Assembly (NCBI GenBank): GCA_029448655.1
Contig: JACCLO010000007.1
Location: forward strand, 1,178,001-1,242,000
Direction: 5' to 3'
DNA: 64,000 nt
From: Wolfiporia cocos
Taxonomy: Eukaryota > Basidiomycota > Agaricomycetes > Polyporales > Phaeolaceae
The notes below the pieces were generated by a model. That model did not search any database. It worked only from the letters and a program-made list of their open reading frames with translations, and was not told the origin of the DNA. A program made the position numbers and the translations under genes. This document shows, in pieces, positions 21,977-33,105 of this stretch (position 1 is its first letter; each line of letters begins with the position of its first letter).

Positions 21977-22124
21977 TGAGTGTGATGAAGCCCCAAGGTG
22001 GCGAGGTTCCGAGTGGTATAAACCACAAGGAAGCACAGCGGCAGAACTACCTACCGCGCCGGTACTTACGTCGTGTTAGATTACGTAATTTACTGACAAA
22101 ATAAGAACTAGCGGTGATAAAATG

Positions 22125-22203
22125 TACACTGAGCGGGAGTCGAACCCACGCCGCTTGCTATCGGGAGTGGAAGGCAAGCATGATACCGTTTCACCATCAG
22201 TGT
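22125..22203 (-). tRNA. tRNA-Gly(UCC) with a short intron
   Basis: The minus strand folds into a full cloverleaf. The acceptor stem ACACTGA/TCAGTGT pairs over 7 bp; the D-stem GTGA/TCAT encloses loop AACGGTA. The anticodon stem CTTGC/GCAAG and the T-arm GTGGG-TTCGACT-CCCGC are complete, with discriminator A. Between the anticodon-stem strands are 15 nt, that is a 7-nt loop reading C-T-TCC-A plus an intron of about 8 nt at the canonical position after base 37. The anticodon UCC decodes glycine. The gene lies between the cysteine-rich gene and NC2-alpha. It was found by hand folding. Confidence 0.87.
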
Positions 22204-22386
22204 CTAAGTGACCGATGAACAGTAAATGTACATATCGGTTATAGCCATTATTAACTCGGGATGCATAGCATATAAGCTCCACTAGCGCTACCCGCAGGTC
22301 CGAATATATATCCAGTCACCCAGTGTTTTGTCTTTCTCCTTCTTCCAATCCCGGCACCCTCTGTAATTCTTGTCTGACAAGTCACT

Positions 22387-23180
22387 ATGAAGAACAAGAA
22401 CAAGACGACCAAATTCCCCGTCGTAGGTTCAGCTACTGCTCACTCCAACTGACCTGAGTATGGCATCTCGTCCCACCTGCCGTGGTCACAGGCACGGATC
22501 AAGCGCATCATGCAGAAGGACGAGGAGGTTGGCAAGGTCGCGCAGGCCACGCCCATAGTCATCTGTGCGTCCATTCTCTCTGTGCGGACCGTCTATACAC
22601 TCACACTACGCGGATAGCGAAGGCGCTGGAGCTGTTCCTCGCGATGATCATCGATGAGGCCAACAAGGTCACTGCTGAGCGCGGCTCGAGACGAGTGGAG
22701 GCGTACCATCTGTGCGTGTGCACCGATGGTCCTCGCGCGCGTCCGTGCACACTGACGCGTCTCTTTTTCCACCCCTGCCTCAGGAAACACGCCGTGGAGA
22801 CCGTCGACATGCTCGACTTCCTCAAGGAGTTGGTGGAGGGGGTGCCCGATCCGTCTGCGGGCGGCACGATCGATCTCGAGGCTGAGGCGGCCGAGAGCGG
22901 ACGCAAACGGCGCAGTGGGAAGGGCAAGAAACCCGCGGAGGGCGCGGAGGGCGATGCATCGGCGACGCCCGCCCGGAAACGGAGACGGAAGAGCGAGGCC
23001 AAGGAAGGCGGCGACTCGCAGCCGCAGGGCCGGCGGCGCGGGAGGAAGAAGGACAAGGAAGAGCATGAGGACGCCGAGATGGACTACGAAGAGGAGGAGG
23101 GCGCGAACGACGACGCGCATGGCGGCATGTCCGGCGTGGTTAGGCGAGATGACGACGATGACGACGATTGGGAGGGTTAG
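22387..23180 (+). CDS. BUR6: NC2-alpha / DRAP1 transcription repressor subunit (Bur6-like)
   Basis: ATG at 22387 (MKNKNKTTKFPV). Joined across four short introns the histone-fold reads ARIKRIMQKDEEVGKVAQAT, PIVI, KALELFLAMIIDEANKVTAE, RRVEAYHL and KHAVETVDMLDFLKELVEGV. This is the CBF/NF-Y-like histone fold with the RIKxIMQxDEExGKVA signature of DRAP1/NC2-alpha. The tail is long, Lys/Glu-rich and low-complexity. It contains two nuclear-localisation-like patches (PARKRRRKSEAK, RRRGRKKDKEE) and ends in an acidic DDDDDDDWEG run, stop 23180. With NC2-beta (Dr1) it binds TBP on promoters and blocks TFIIA/TFIIB recruitment. The related POLE4/Dpb3 family is an alternative, but the IMQ and FLKELVEGVPD matches favour NC2-alpha. 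Confidence 0.92.
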
Positions 23181-23376
23181 GTTTTCTGCTTTGACCGGTA
23201 ATTATTCTGTATGCTGTACTCTACGTAAGATCTTGTGCGATTGGCGTGTGTGCGCAGTGGCAACATGTACCCTTCCTGTAATCGTTCCATTAATGTGAAA
23301 TCTACTCTACATGCAGTGTACATCTCGCAAAGCCTCATGCATATGACAACGGCTGAAACGACCATCAAATTCGGCT

Positions 23377-24577
23377 TCATACGAGCTCGGCTTCTCCTCT
23401 GGCCAGCAAGTGCTCGATGACATAGTATGGCGTCAGCGATATGCGACCCTTCTCCATGGTGATGGTCGAGCCGCTATCACATTGATACCGTCAATTCCTC
23501 TGGAAATGGCGAAGGGAATATAAAGCGTACTCGGGTAGCTGCACATGCGGACAGTCTCGTAGTGCATGCACAAACACTGGGCGTAGTTTGTCTGGCTCCG
23601 GAACTTGCGGTATCACGTACGGATGAGCGAACATCAACGAAATGAGTGAACCTTCGTACTCATAGGCGGCATGAAAGCCGTTTCCTCCTCGAGTGACTGC
23701 TGGTCTGGAGGTAAACTCTGCAGCACAGATTGTGTGAAGTGGTACTCCAGCAGTCGCGCATACCTACAAGGGTCTGGTGAGCGTGGTATATACCAAATGT
23801 ATGTCAGATATACCTCTTTGCGTGATCTAACTCCGCTTTTGAAAGCCTCTCGTGAACTTCAGGCGTCTTTGCTATCCACCGTGCGTACTTTTCCACCTGC
23901 AGATACGATGTCTATCTGTCGTCCGCGTAATAACTGAAATGATGATGCCATCAATCTCAAGCAGCCCTCGTATCGTAAAAATGAGCTAAGCCACTTCTTT
24001 TATGCAAAAGATGATATAGTGATTGCATGAAAGCGGCAATAGCTCAAGTTCACGTTGGAAAGGCTTCTCGAGATTTACGACAGGGGACGGCACGCACTTT
24101 ATGCAAACGTGTCCTAACGTACGAGCGGACCACAAACTTGACGCGCTCCACCTCAGTTTGAACCAGCATGATTCGGAAATGTTCGTCTTCCGATGAATCA
24201 GGATCCGCGCGTAAGAGCTGGACATCGTCGGACTAAAGCTGAAGTCATCAGCAATCGGGAGCCACTCGACAGTGAGCAACCATGAGACCAAGCCGAGGTA
24301 TATTCACCTGCTTTCTGACATGATCGAGGATCCGGCCCAGCAGCAGCTCCTGCCCAGGAAGGATATCGGGCGAGTGTCTCTCATTCATCCAGTGACGAAT
24401 AAGTTGCTGGAAGGCCGTCTCTTCTGCTACCTCTTGCGGCAGGATGTTGGGTCCGCCAAAATCATCAGGCATAGGAAAGTCATCGTCATCCTGGGCGCGT
24501 CGCTTGCGCTCGGTGACGGACGGTCCCGCTCGAGGTGCGTGAATGTCGAAATCCTCGTCGAGCCAAGACTGTGCCAT
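23377..24577 (-). CDS. SLD5: GINS complex subunit SLD5 (DNA replication)
   Basis: Reads leftwards from ATG 24577 (MAQSWLDEDFDIHAPRAGPS). An acidic linker precedes the GINS A-domain helices AEETAFQQLIRHWMNERHSP and DILPGQELLLGRILDHVRKQ. Later exons give DEHFRIMLVQTEVERVKFVV and RSYVRTRLHK, then the B-domain, ending MEKGRISLTPYYVIEHLLAR and GEAELV, stop at 23377. This C-terminal YxxxxLLxxGExELV pattern is typical of Sld5. Sld5 with Psf1-3 forms GINS, which joins Cdc45 and Mcm2-7 in the CMG helicase. Several introns of about 50-70 nt; no breaks. It is convergent with NC2-alpha (about 200 bp) and divergent from the SulP gene. Confidence 0.94.
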
Positions 24578-25263
24578 GAGCAGCTCAACAGGTTTGTGGA
24601 ATGCGGATGAGTGGCCGAAACGCGCTGCGGAAGCAAGCGCCGAACGCGTCTTGACCTGCCCTAAACCCAGAATCTCACTCACTTACTCTTACTTCTATCC
24701 TTCTGTTTGCTCAAGTAGTCTGGTTGTATCTTCATATATCTGAATAGTACGGTAGACTCACGCAGTCTGGTAGTCAGTCCTTCAGTTCTCGCCCGTCTCC
24801 TCGCGACAGCTACAAACATGCATTCTGTAGCGAATCTAATGTCCGGATTCAGTGATGAGCATCCAGCGAAGAGAGGCTTGATACCTCAGTGTTGTATAGC
24901 ATGAATCCACCGATTCAGAAAGCGATCGTGAACTAATTTCACGGAGAGCAATACTTGATGCGATGCGCCAGCATTTCCTCCGATGTCTTTCATAGTATCC
25001 GCCTTCAAAGAAATGTACAAGTACGCTCTATTGCCGACAGATGTCAAATACCAGTTCACTGACATCGGAATACTGCACTGGAATGGGACGCGACGTTACG
25101 CGACGCGGACGTTGCCTGAACACGTGAGCGCGTTCCGTCCCCTAATTAACGCCGTGACGAAACATTATCCGGGACCAATGCTCCTTTGCAAATGACTCTC
25201 ATCTCTTCGGGATCCTGACGGGATCCGCGAACTACTCGGGGACAAGCTTTTGATTCGCATGCG
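24578..25263. other. Divergent promoter region between SLD5 and the SulP gene
   Basis: 686 bp between two start codons. CT-rich tracts are present near 24670-24720 on the SLD5 side. No further gene is supported. Confidence 0.6.
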
Positions 25264-28200
25264 ATGAGTTCGAGCATGTCTCCCCTCTCTCCCACTGAAC
25301 CTCCAGGGAGCGCCGACGTCATCTTGGGCAACAATGATGCCGGATCACCCTCACATTTGGACGCCTTGCGGATGAGTGTATCTCCCAGCATAAGTCGCGC
25401 AGGGTAAGAGGCTGTTTTTTTTAATTCCATAAAGGAAGAACGGACGTAATCAGCGGTCCATTCTTGTGACCAGTCTATTTCAACCGAGAAGTACTGTATC
25501 CTCAAGCTTAAAGTCCTCAAAACCTTGCGTAGCCGGCCCTCATGCACCGACCGACATTCGCGACAGCACGATGGACCTCTCCAGCATGCCTCTTCGCCCC
25601 CCTAGCCTAACTACACCTCAGTCCCATGATACCTTCATATTTCCTGATATACAGCGCACACCACAGGAAGTGGCACCCGAGCCTATGTCCGCACCCTCTG
25701 TTTCGATGTTCTCCGTCGCCTCCTCCCATCGCTCTGAGAGCATTTTGGACCTCTCGTCGTCAATGACGGAAGGATCTGATCGCTCCGGTGCTGCGACTCC
25801 GAAGGGTCCAACGCGGCCATCAGGTCTGTCTCTGCTGTTGGCTCGCCAAGAACGTGCAAGCTCGTCCAGTCCACCAGAAACGTCTATGGCGACACCAATT
25901 GCGGAAAACCCCACTGCTCGATCGCCTGTGAGCCTCAGGAGAGCGTCTAGTTCTGTGCACACCGCACACCGGCCTTCACTATCCCCGCTGTCGTCCATGG
26001 TTGCGCACGGGGATGCGATACACCTCGATACGACCGTTGAATCGCCCGAAGAAGCGCCTCTGCTCGCGGACTTAGAGGCTGCCCGCCCCTCTTATAATGG
26101 TAATGGCTGTTCACCGGATAAAGGCGCAGGTAATGGTCACATCACGACTATACGTTCTGGCCTTCGTACCCGAGCCCGGTCTACCTCAAAGGGATTGCGG
26201 CATGCTGTCGCCACCGCGGTCACATCTCTGCCTGCCGTGCTTCTCGGGACATTGTTGAATATTCTCGACGGCGTTTCCTGTAAGAAGCACCTGAATTTCA
26301 CTTCTGTTTACTGACCCGTGACATCTGCAGATGGAATGATCATCTTTCCTGCTGCGGGCGTATTCGCGAATCTCGGCGGGACTGGTGTCTCCATGTTCTT
26401 CGTCTCGTGCGTATTCACGTGTCCTCGCCAGACGCTGAGAAGGCTGAAGTTTAGATCATCAGTGCTGTCATCTCCCAGCTGGTATACTCGTTCGGAGGCA
26501 GTGGATTCGCAGGTGCCAATGGCAGCATGATGATTGAAGTAGTGGTGTGTCAGGCTCCTTAGCTGTGGCTACAAGATGCTGAATGCGGATGTCATACAGC
26601 CTTTCTTTCACATCCTAGCTAACAAGATTGCAGCGGACATCGGCGAAGACAAGCCACATGAAGTGCTCGCGACCACCATCCTCGCATTCGCGCTTTCGTC
26701 GATCCTTACCGGTGAGTCCCATGACAATATAATTGTCTATTTGTATCAACTGGCGCAGGTCTTACGTTCTTTCTGCTCGGCGCTCTCCGACTGGGGACCT
26801 TGATCGGGTTCTTCCCGAGGCACATTCTAGTAGGGTATGTCCGGCTCGCCTGCACCGCCTGATGGACGTGTTTCATACATTCGACGCAGGTGCATCGGTG
26901 GAGTCGGTGTATTCCTCCTGATCACGGGGTACGTCAGATGCGTTTCTAGGCGGCAGTCATGCGTCGGGAGACGTAATCGCTTTACTTACAAACGCCAATC
27001 CTTCACCGGCAGACTCACCGTCAGCACACGCATGGCGGAGGATAACTTCGATCTCACTCTAGGCACGCTCAAATTCCTCTTTGATGCAGGTAACCTCGCG
27101 CTGTGGGCCCCGGCATTGGGCCTCGCCATTCTCCTCCGTGTGATCACGCACAAGTTTGACCATCAGCTCATCTTCCCTGTGTGTAAGTCAAGTACGCTCG
27201 ATTTAGTGATCAGACATGATCAGTGATGCATGGCCAGATTTCATGATCATCCCGGCGCTGTTCTACGCCGTCGTCGCCGCTGCGCATTTGGATCTTGGGG
27301 ACCTGCGGCAGCATGGGTGGCTATTTGATATGGGTCCGACGAAGGAACCGTGGTATCAATTTTACACACTCTTTGGTACGTCAATGAGTGCGTTGAATGG
27401 TGAGAGGCGATGAGACATTTGCTACAGATTTCAAGGCTACGCAATGGAACGTCCTATGGTCAACATTGCCGACCCAGTTCGCGCTGTGAGTAGATATCTC
27501 TTTCGGGTCCAGTATAGTCTGATGAGTGGCTGCAGACTGTTCTTTAACATCCTACACCCTCCTTTGAATGTCCCTGCGCTTGGTAAGATCTATGTTGGTC
27601 TCGTCCGGCGTCAGTGATGCCGAACACTATCTCTTCTTAGCTGTATCTTTGGACCATGACGTAGACACCGACAAAGAGCTTGTTGCACATGGGTGCTCCA
27701 ATCTCCTTGCGGGAGCATTAGGCACCGTGTATGTGGCTTTGCGTCATCAATGCATATACCGCAAGCTCATTCATCTTTTGACCAGACCGAATTACTTGGT
27801 ATACGTCAACACGCTGCTGTGCGACCCCAGATGTTAACGTTCAATCTGCATCGAGCTAACAGCATCGGTGTAGATTCTACCGCGTTGGTGGGACGACACG
27901 CATCTCCGGATTCTTGCTCGCTGGCGCTACAGCTGTCCTGCTCTTTATCGGGACGGGGCCTATTGCTTACATTCGTATGTTCGATCACCACGGCTGCGAG
28001 AGCTACGCTAATCCAGAGCGCGTAGCCATCATGGTGGTCGGTGCCCTGATCTTCGTATTGGGTATTGACCTAGTCAAGGAAGCACTGTGGGACACACGGC
28101 ATCGCGTGAGCAGGTCAGTAAATGGACATACATTGCTGCTGTTCAAATACTGACACGATAACGCAGAACGGAGTATATCACGATCGCTTCCATCATGATC

Positions 28201-29707
28201 TGCATGACCGTGTGGGACTTCGTCATTGGCGTGCTCTTCGGCATCATTGTCAGCTGTATGCACTGCTCTGAAGATAGCATTTACCGGAATGACTTACGCA
28301 TCGTTGCAGGCTTCTTCTTTGTCGTGCAAAGCTCCCAGCGACGGAGCATCCGCGCTCTCCACACAGGAGAAACGGCCATGTCAGCCGTTCGGCGTCCAGG
28401 CGCACACCGCGCATACATTCGCGAGGTCTCCAAACAGACCACCATCCTCAGACTGCAAGGTCGGTGTTATATTATCGCGTAATCGCACACTCCACGCTTA
28501 CGCTCGTGTGTCACAGGATTCCTGTTCTTTGGCACGATCACGCACGTGGAGGAGACGATCCGCACGCTGGTCGACGGGCCTGCATGGCGCCAGAGTCCAA
28601 TGCGCTTCCTCGTACTCGACCTCACCTTGGTCGCAGGTGTCGACATGTCTGCGGCGGAGGCGTTCGTGCGTATACAGCGCCTGCTAGCTTCGAAGAGAGT
28701 GGTCCTCGTGTTCTGTGGTGTCGGCATGGAGTCCAACGTGGGCAAGTCCTTAAGCAATGTCGGGCTATTCGACACGGAGGGCGTTGAGTCATTCTCTACC
28801 TTTAATGATGCTTTGGAGTGTGAGCACTCATTGCGGAAACTGCGGGGCACTGCTGAACTCCGATGTGGCTTGATGTAGGGACCGAGAATGTTTATCTTAG
28901 GACATGGTTCAGTGCGCAGAAAACCGAGCCGCGCAAAGTTGGTAAGCGTCAACCAATGATCACCTCACGGGACATCTTCATAATCCCATGCAGTTCTACC
29001 TGGCCGCCAAGATGATATCCTGGCCTTCCAGCAGTCGGTAACGGCAACGCCCAGACGTTCCCAGCTCCTTGATGCCGGCTGGAACACCATTGCCCGCGGT
29101 ACGCCGTTCCCATAAATGCCCCACCCGTCCTCCTCATTCTGTTCTACAGACCACTCACCTCCCGACGCTGACATCGCCGACGCGCCCGAGCCCTACAATA
29201 CGCTGGTGAAGGCCTTCGCCTCCTACGGCCCTATCGACCGGGTGCAGTTCGCTCCGCTTCTCTCCTACCTGGAGCGCGTGTGCCTGCCCGCGGGCGCGGT
29301 CCTCTGGCGGCAGGGCGACTCCCCGGACGGGATGTACCTCGTCGAGGCGGGTGTGCTGCGCGCGGTGTACGCGTTCAACGCGCACACGCCGCCGACGGAG
29401 GAGAGCATGGTACCTGGCACGCTCGCGGGCGAGCTGTCCGCGCTGAGCGGGCTCCCGCGCAACGCGACGTGCGTCGTTGAGCGCGAGGCGGTGCTGTGGA
29501 AGCTAAGCACCGAGAACCTGACGCGGCTTGAGGTCGAGCAGTCGGTGTTGGCGAGGGAGTTCACGAGGCTAGTGTTGAAAGGTGAGCGTTACCGGCGTCT
29601 GGCATGCGTTCGACTGGCACTCTGGCCATGGCTGATTTCACATCCCTTCTACAGCGGCCAAGCTGGACTACGATATCCTCATCTCCGCGTTGGCCACACG
29701 ACAATGA
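25264..29707 (+). CDS. SulP-family transporter with STAS and cyclic-nucleotide-binding-like domains
   Basis: ATG at 25264 (MSSSMSPLSPTEPPGSADVI). A disordered Ser/Pro-rich N-terminus of roughly 260 residues leads to a SulP membrane core. The core contains LPAVLLGTLLNILDGVSYGM, SGFAGANGSMMIEVV, LGTLIGFFPRHILVGCIGG, ILHPPLNVPALAVS and CMTVWDFVIGVLFGIIVSC. A STAS domain follows (FLFFGTITHVEETIRTL, FLVLDLTLVAGVDMSAAEAF). The C-terminus is a cyclic-nucleotide-binding fold (FAPLLSYLERVCLPAGAVLW, RQGDSPDGMYLVEAGVLRAV, GTLAGELSALSGLPRNATC). The last exon encodes YDILISALATRQ, stop 29707. More than ten short introns. The SulP-STAS-cNMP order resembles the fungal vacuolar Vsb1/YGR125W group, linked in yeast to basic amino acid storage, rather than plasma-membrane sulfate permeases. 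Substrate and location are inferred. I could not confirm that the cNMP pocket binds a ligand. Confidence 0.9.
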
Positions 29708-30138
29708 CACGACGCACTTGCATATATTGCAGAACTTCTGACGCAAAGTTGTAGTACTGATATCCATAGACATAGACTTCAGCGATGGCCTTTTTCTGTT
29801 CACATAGACGTCGTCTTTCTCCTTTGTCATGATTTCCCGCCACGATATATATCGCCTTGTATCTGAATGTAAAAGAATGCCGGGACATTCATGTTCACAA
29901 AATATACGGTTCTCGCTTTCCCGCTCTGTAAACTGACTGACTCAATTCGTCTATCATAGGATGCTTGCACCTTAAAGTGCACATCCGCGAAGGGATGCAT
30001 GAACTCAGCGTCGCTGCATATCGCGGCTAATCGGGCGACAGACGTAAGCACCATGACCTCCGCTCGGCCTCCATTGAAACGCCCACCACGCTCTCGGACC
30101 ACCACCATTTTTATCTCTCTTCCCCGCATACCCATACG
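29708..30138. other. Intergenic region upstream of DAP1
   Basis: 431 bp between tandem plus-strand genes. The last 80 bp are CT-rich (ctctcggaccaccaccattt). No gene is seen. Confidence 0.6.
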
Positions 30139-30890
30139 ATGTCCTTCGCACTGAGCACCCCTGTGAATACCGCGCTCTTGCTCTACATCCTGTATACTCT
30201 ACAGCGAATCCTCCTTCCGTCGACGACGCTCCCCTCTGAGCCGCCGACCGAGTTCAAGCGCGGCTACTCATGGATGCCCCGTGCGCACCCGCCGACGCTG
30301 CTCTTCAAGACGTACACACCGCACACGCTTGAGCCTTTTAACGGTGAGGACGGGAAGCGTATCCTGCTCGCGATCGACGGCGTTGTGTACGACGTGACCG
30401 CGGGGAGGAACTTCTATGGGCCTAGTGAGTGTTGACATCGTAATTTGTTGCAGCATGGCCACAGAAAAGGGAAGCTGATGGCGGGTTTAGATGGGATGTA
30501 CGCGAATTTCGCGGGTCGCGACGCGTCGCGCGGAATGGCGAAGCAGTCCTTTGACCTCGGTGTGTAGCATCATTATAGTATCAGGCTCTGCAGGCGAGTT
30601 GACCGATCGCATATAGAGATGCTGACCCCGATCGACCAACCCTTGGATAAACTGGAGGATCTCACACAGGAGGAGATGTACGTTTCACTCTTCACTGTCG
30701 CAGGACACTAGCGTAACTAACTTCCGGATCTAATTCTGCGCCAGCGAGAACATGCGAGGTATATCTCTTCATATCATTAGGCAAGGAGCCTGCTGAAGTT
30801 TGCGTAGGCTGGCAGGAGCACTTCTCCACAAAGTACATCATCTGTGGTAAGCTCGTCGAGAACAACGCTGCCGAGGCTCAGAGCCTGTAA
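30139..30890 (+). CDS. DAP1: DAP1-type membrane-anchored haem-binding protein (cytochrome b5-like, MAPR family)
   Basis: ATG at 30139. An N-terminal membrane anchor, STPVNTALLLYILYTLQRIL, is followed by the cytochrome-b5-like MAPR fold: HTLEPFNGEDGKRILLAIDG, VVYDVTAGRNFYGP and, across an intron, NGMYANFAGRDASRGMAKQS. DAP1/PGRMC proteins bind haem through Tyr residues in these blocks instead of the bis-His pair of cytochrome b5, and HPGG is indeed absent. The last exons give LTQEEIENMR, GWQEHFSTKYIICGKLVENN and the stop at 30888-30890. In yeasts Dap1 supports Erg11 (CYP51) and ergosterol synthesis in the ER. Exons are short, including one of about 10 nt around GAGAACATGCGAG. The gene appears intact. 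Confidence 0.94.
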
Positions 30891-33105
30891 ACTGATCAGG
30901 TATACATTATGGTCTTGTTGTCATATTTCCATCATGCCTAATATTTACACGTCTTAGAGCCAAGTTACTGAAACACCTCGAATCTGTGTATTGCTGTGTA
31001 CGTCTAACAACACAATCTTGCCGTTCAACCAGTTGATAATTATTCCAGAATCATGCTACATTGCTCTCGTGTGTATGCTATACTGGATTGCTTTCGATTC
31101 CTTCAGTGCTTCTGTCCGTGAATCGCGTCCTTATCTCTGCTCGCTAAGGCGACGCTCTTTCACGGACGTGCCCGCCAGTTATCTCTCGCTGCAGCTCCGG
31201 AGCCCGTTCGAATTGCATAATATCAGATTCTCGACCGACGGAGCCGTTGGGTATCAGTTATGGGCAGACCGAAACATCGAGCAACAGACAACCAGATTGA
31301 TGTCGACAAAGACAGCACTTTGGATTGACCGGGTACTAGTCAGATCAGCCACACAGCATCTCTCGAGATGTTACAATATGTTCTCGCATTCTGTCAGATG
31401 CTTCGTTCATATAGCAATGCGGTAATCCGTAGGATGCGGAAAGCGGCGGGATCTACCCCTTTGTGGGTGATCATGGCTTTGTCACTCAGTGATACGCGCA
31501 CCAATCACCACCGGACAATCTGGAAATTATAGCTCAGGATCTTGAGCTCTGAGCAGCAAGCTTATGGCGGGCTGAGCTTTCACGATCTCATATATCTCAT
31601 TGCTGACACCGACGTGCTAGGGCACGGTGAAATGAAGCGGAGCAGCTGCTATCAACAACTCAATAGAGATGGGCCCAAAATTAGACGGCGGATCACTACC
31701 GTCGAGCGCTATATGTCAGGAAATATCGTTCGAGGGCGCCATCTGTCTACAAAGCGCTGTCTCCATGGAATCGCTCCAGGGTCCAGAGTAGACTCGCTCG
31801 GCCCCGCTAAGTGGTGTGGCGTGATCCAGAAGACTATTCGTGATGATTATCGCTATCAAGCAGAATCTGACGAACATGACAATGGAACATCAAAAGTGCC
31901 ACTGTCAGCGGCGGACGTCCTACAGGTATGTATGATAGTTACGACTACGAACGTGCAGAGAGACACACCTACATAGCGCCAGAAATCGTGGACATGCAGT
32001 CACCAGCGCTCTAGCATGTTCTATCTGTAACAATGACAGAGAGACGGCTCACTTGCGGGCCTGGAAAGAATGTTATCCCTAAGATATGAAATTGCATTCG
32101 GATTGACGCTAACTACTAACTAGCCCATTTTACCGGCTAATCAGCGCAGGGTCCCCGGGCAAAGTCCCAGACCCCCTTACTAAGTACCTGTAAACTATAT
32201 GCGTAGACTAGGCCCTCTCAGAGGTCCGTTTCAGATAGCTGTCAAATATACCCCGATCTCTACCGTGTCACTGCGCGCCGGGCGCGCAAAGTCACGGTAC
32301 GCAAGACATTTCTAATGCCCATCTTTGACACAATTAATCACGATGTACCTGGCCTACCGCTGTCGCAGTAGCCAGGCGACTTCTCGGCAATGCGAGGAGC
32401 TTCTCTAGTGGGAGTACTCACTAACAGCGCTAGAATCTACCGAAGCGGAGTGTAAAGGGGTGATTTCCGTGATAGGATGGCAGCCTACAATGACGCTTCG
32501 TCATGATGCCCGAGCAGTGTTAGAATCCCTACTGCCAACTGACCGTGGAATGGCGGTGTAGGGACTGAAAACACGCGAAGGCGCCTTGCTATCCTCAGGT
32601 CCTATTCCTGAGCGCCAACTTACGCAGACCGGGCTAAATCTAGGTTCTGCACCCTAAGGAAGGACCAGTGACTATATTCATTCTGCGAGGCTGATCCATG
32701 AGCCTGTTCCTGCGTTCCACTTACCTACATCGCGGTCGGACGATTAGCAAACCGCAGACACGCCCAGGCAACCTAGTAAATCCCTAGCAACTCTTGGCTT
32801 GTCAAACGAAGCCACCGAATTTTTTTACTTCTGCAAGGGCATGTTTGTCGGCCACACATTACTGCCCTTGCCCTCACTGATCGCATCAGCTTTCGGGCTC
32901 TGGGTTCATAGAATGCAAATAACAGCAGACTAATCACCTACAATAGCCGCCGAGTGACTCAGTTCGGCGCATACCAACAGAGGGGTATCCTGGCAATTGT
33001 GTCCGTTTGGCGGAGCCCGCGGACCTCTCTTATGGCGCTCATCATGAACTTTGAATTACCGCGTATAAGTAATGAGATGCTTCATCTTTCTAACTGCACT
33101 TCTCC
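30891..33105. other. 2.2-kb gene-free region, its right half rich in hairpins
   Basis: No gene is recognisable. Between about 31980 and 33100 no sizeable open frame exists on either strand. From 32211 to 33024 the sequence contains a series of inverted repeats. The strongest is 32261-32299, where TACCGTG and GCGCGCC pair with their complements with almost no loop. Others are CCTGG-CTAC/GTAG-CCAGG (32348-32376), ATGACG/CGTCAT (32490-32504), TCCCTAC/GTAGGGA (32526-32564), and CTCAGG/CCTGAG nested in GGCGC/GCGCC (32580-32616). It may be a structured RNA or the remnant of a mobile element; I cannot say which. Confidence 0.45.

Noticed and set aside
22900..23180. Repeat expansion of acidic codons at the end of NC2-alpha
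   Set aside because: The gac/gat run is only the normal acidic tail of the protein, not a separate repeat element.
24983..25195. A small 70-codon gene between SLD5 and the SulP gene
   Set aside because: No conserved motif; it lies in the divergent promoter region and has no recognisable splice partners.
25264..29707. Plasma-membrane sulfate permease
   Set aside because: The additional STAS and cNMP-like modules and the long N-terminus fit the vacuolar Vsb1-like branch better; a sulfate role is not supported by anything specific in the sequence.
31542..31976. A 144-codon plus-strand frame downstream of DAP1
   Set aside because: The translated sequence shows no domain-like pattern and no neighbouring exons; it probably occurs by chance.
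32211..33024. CRISPR-like or tandem repeat array
   Set aside because: The hairpins differ in sequence and spacing and no direct repeat unit is shared; in a eukaryotic nuclear region a CRISPR array is not plausible.
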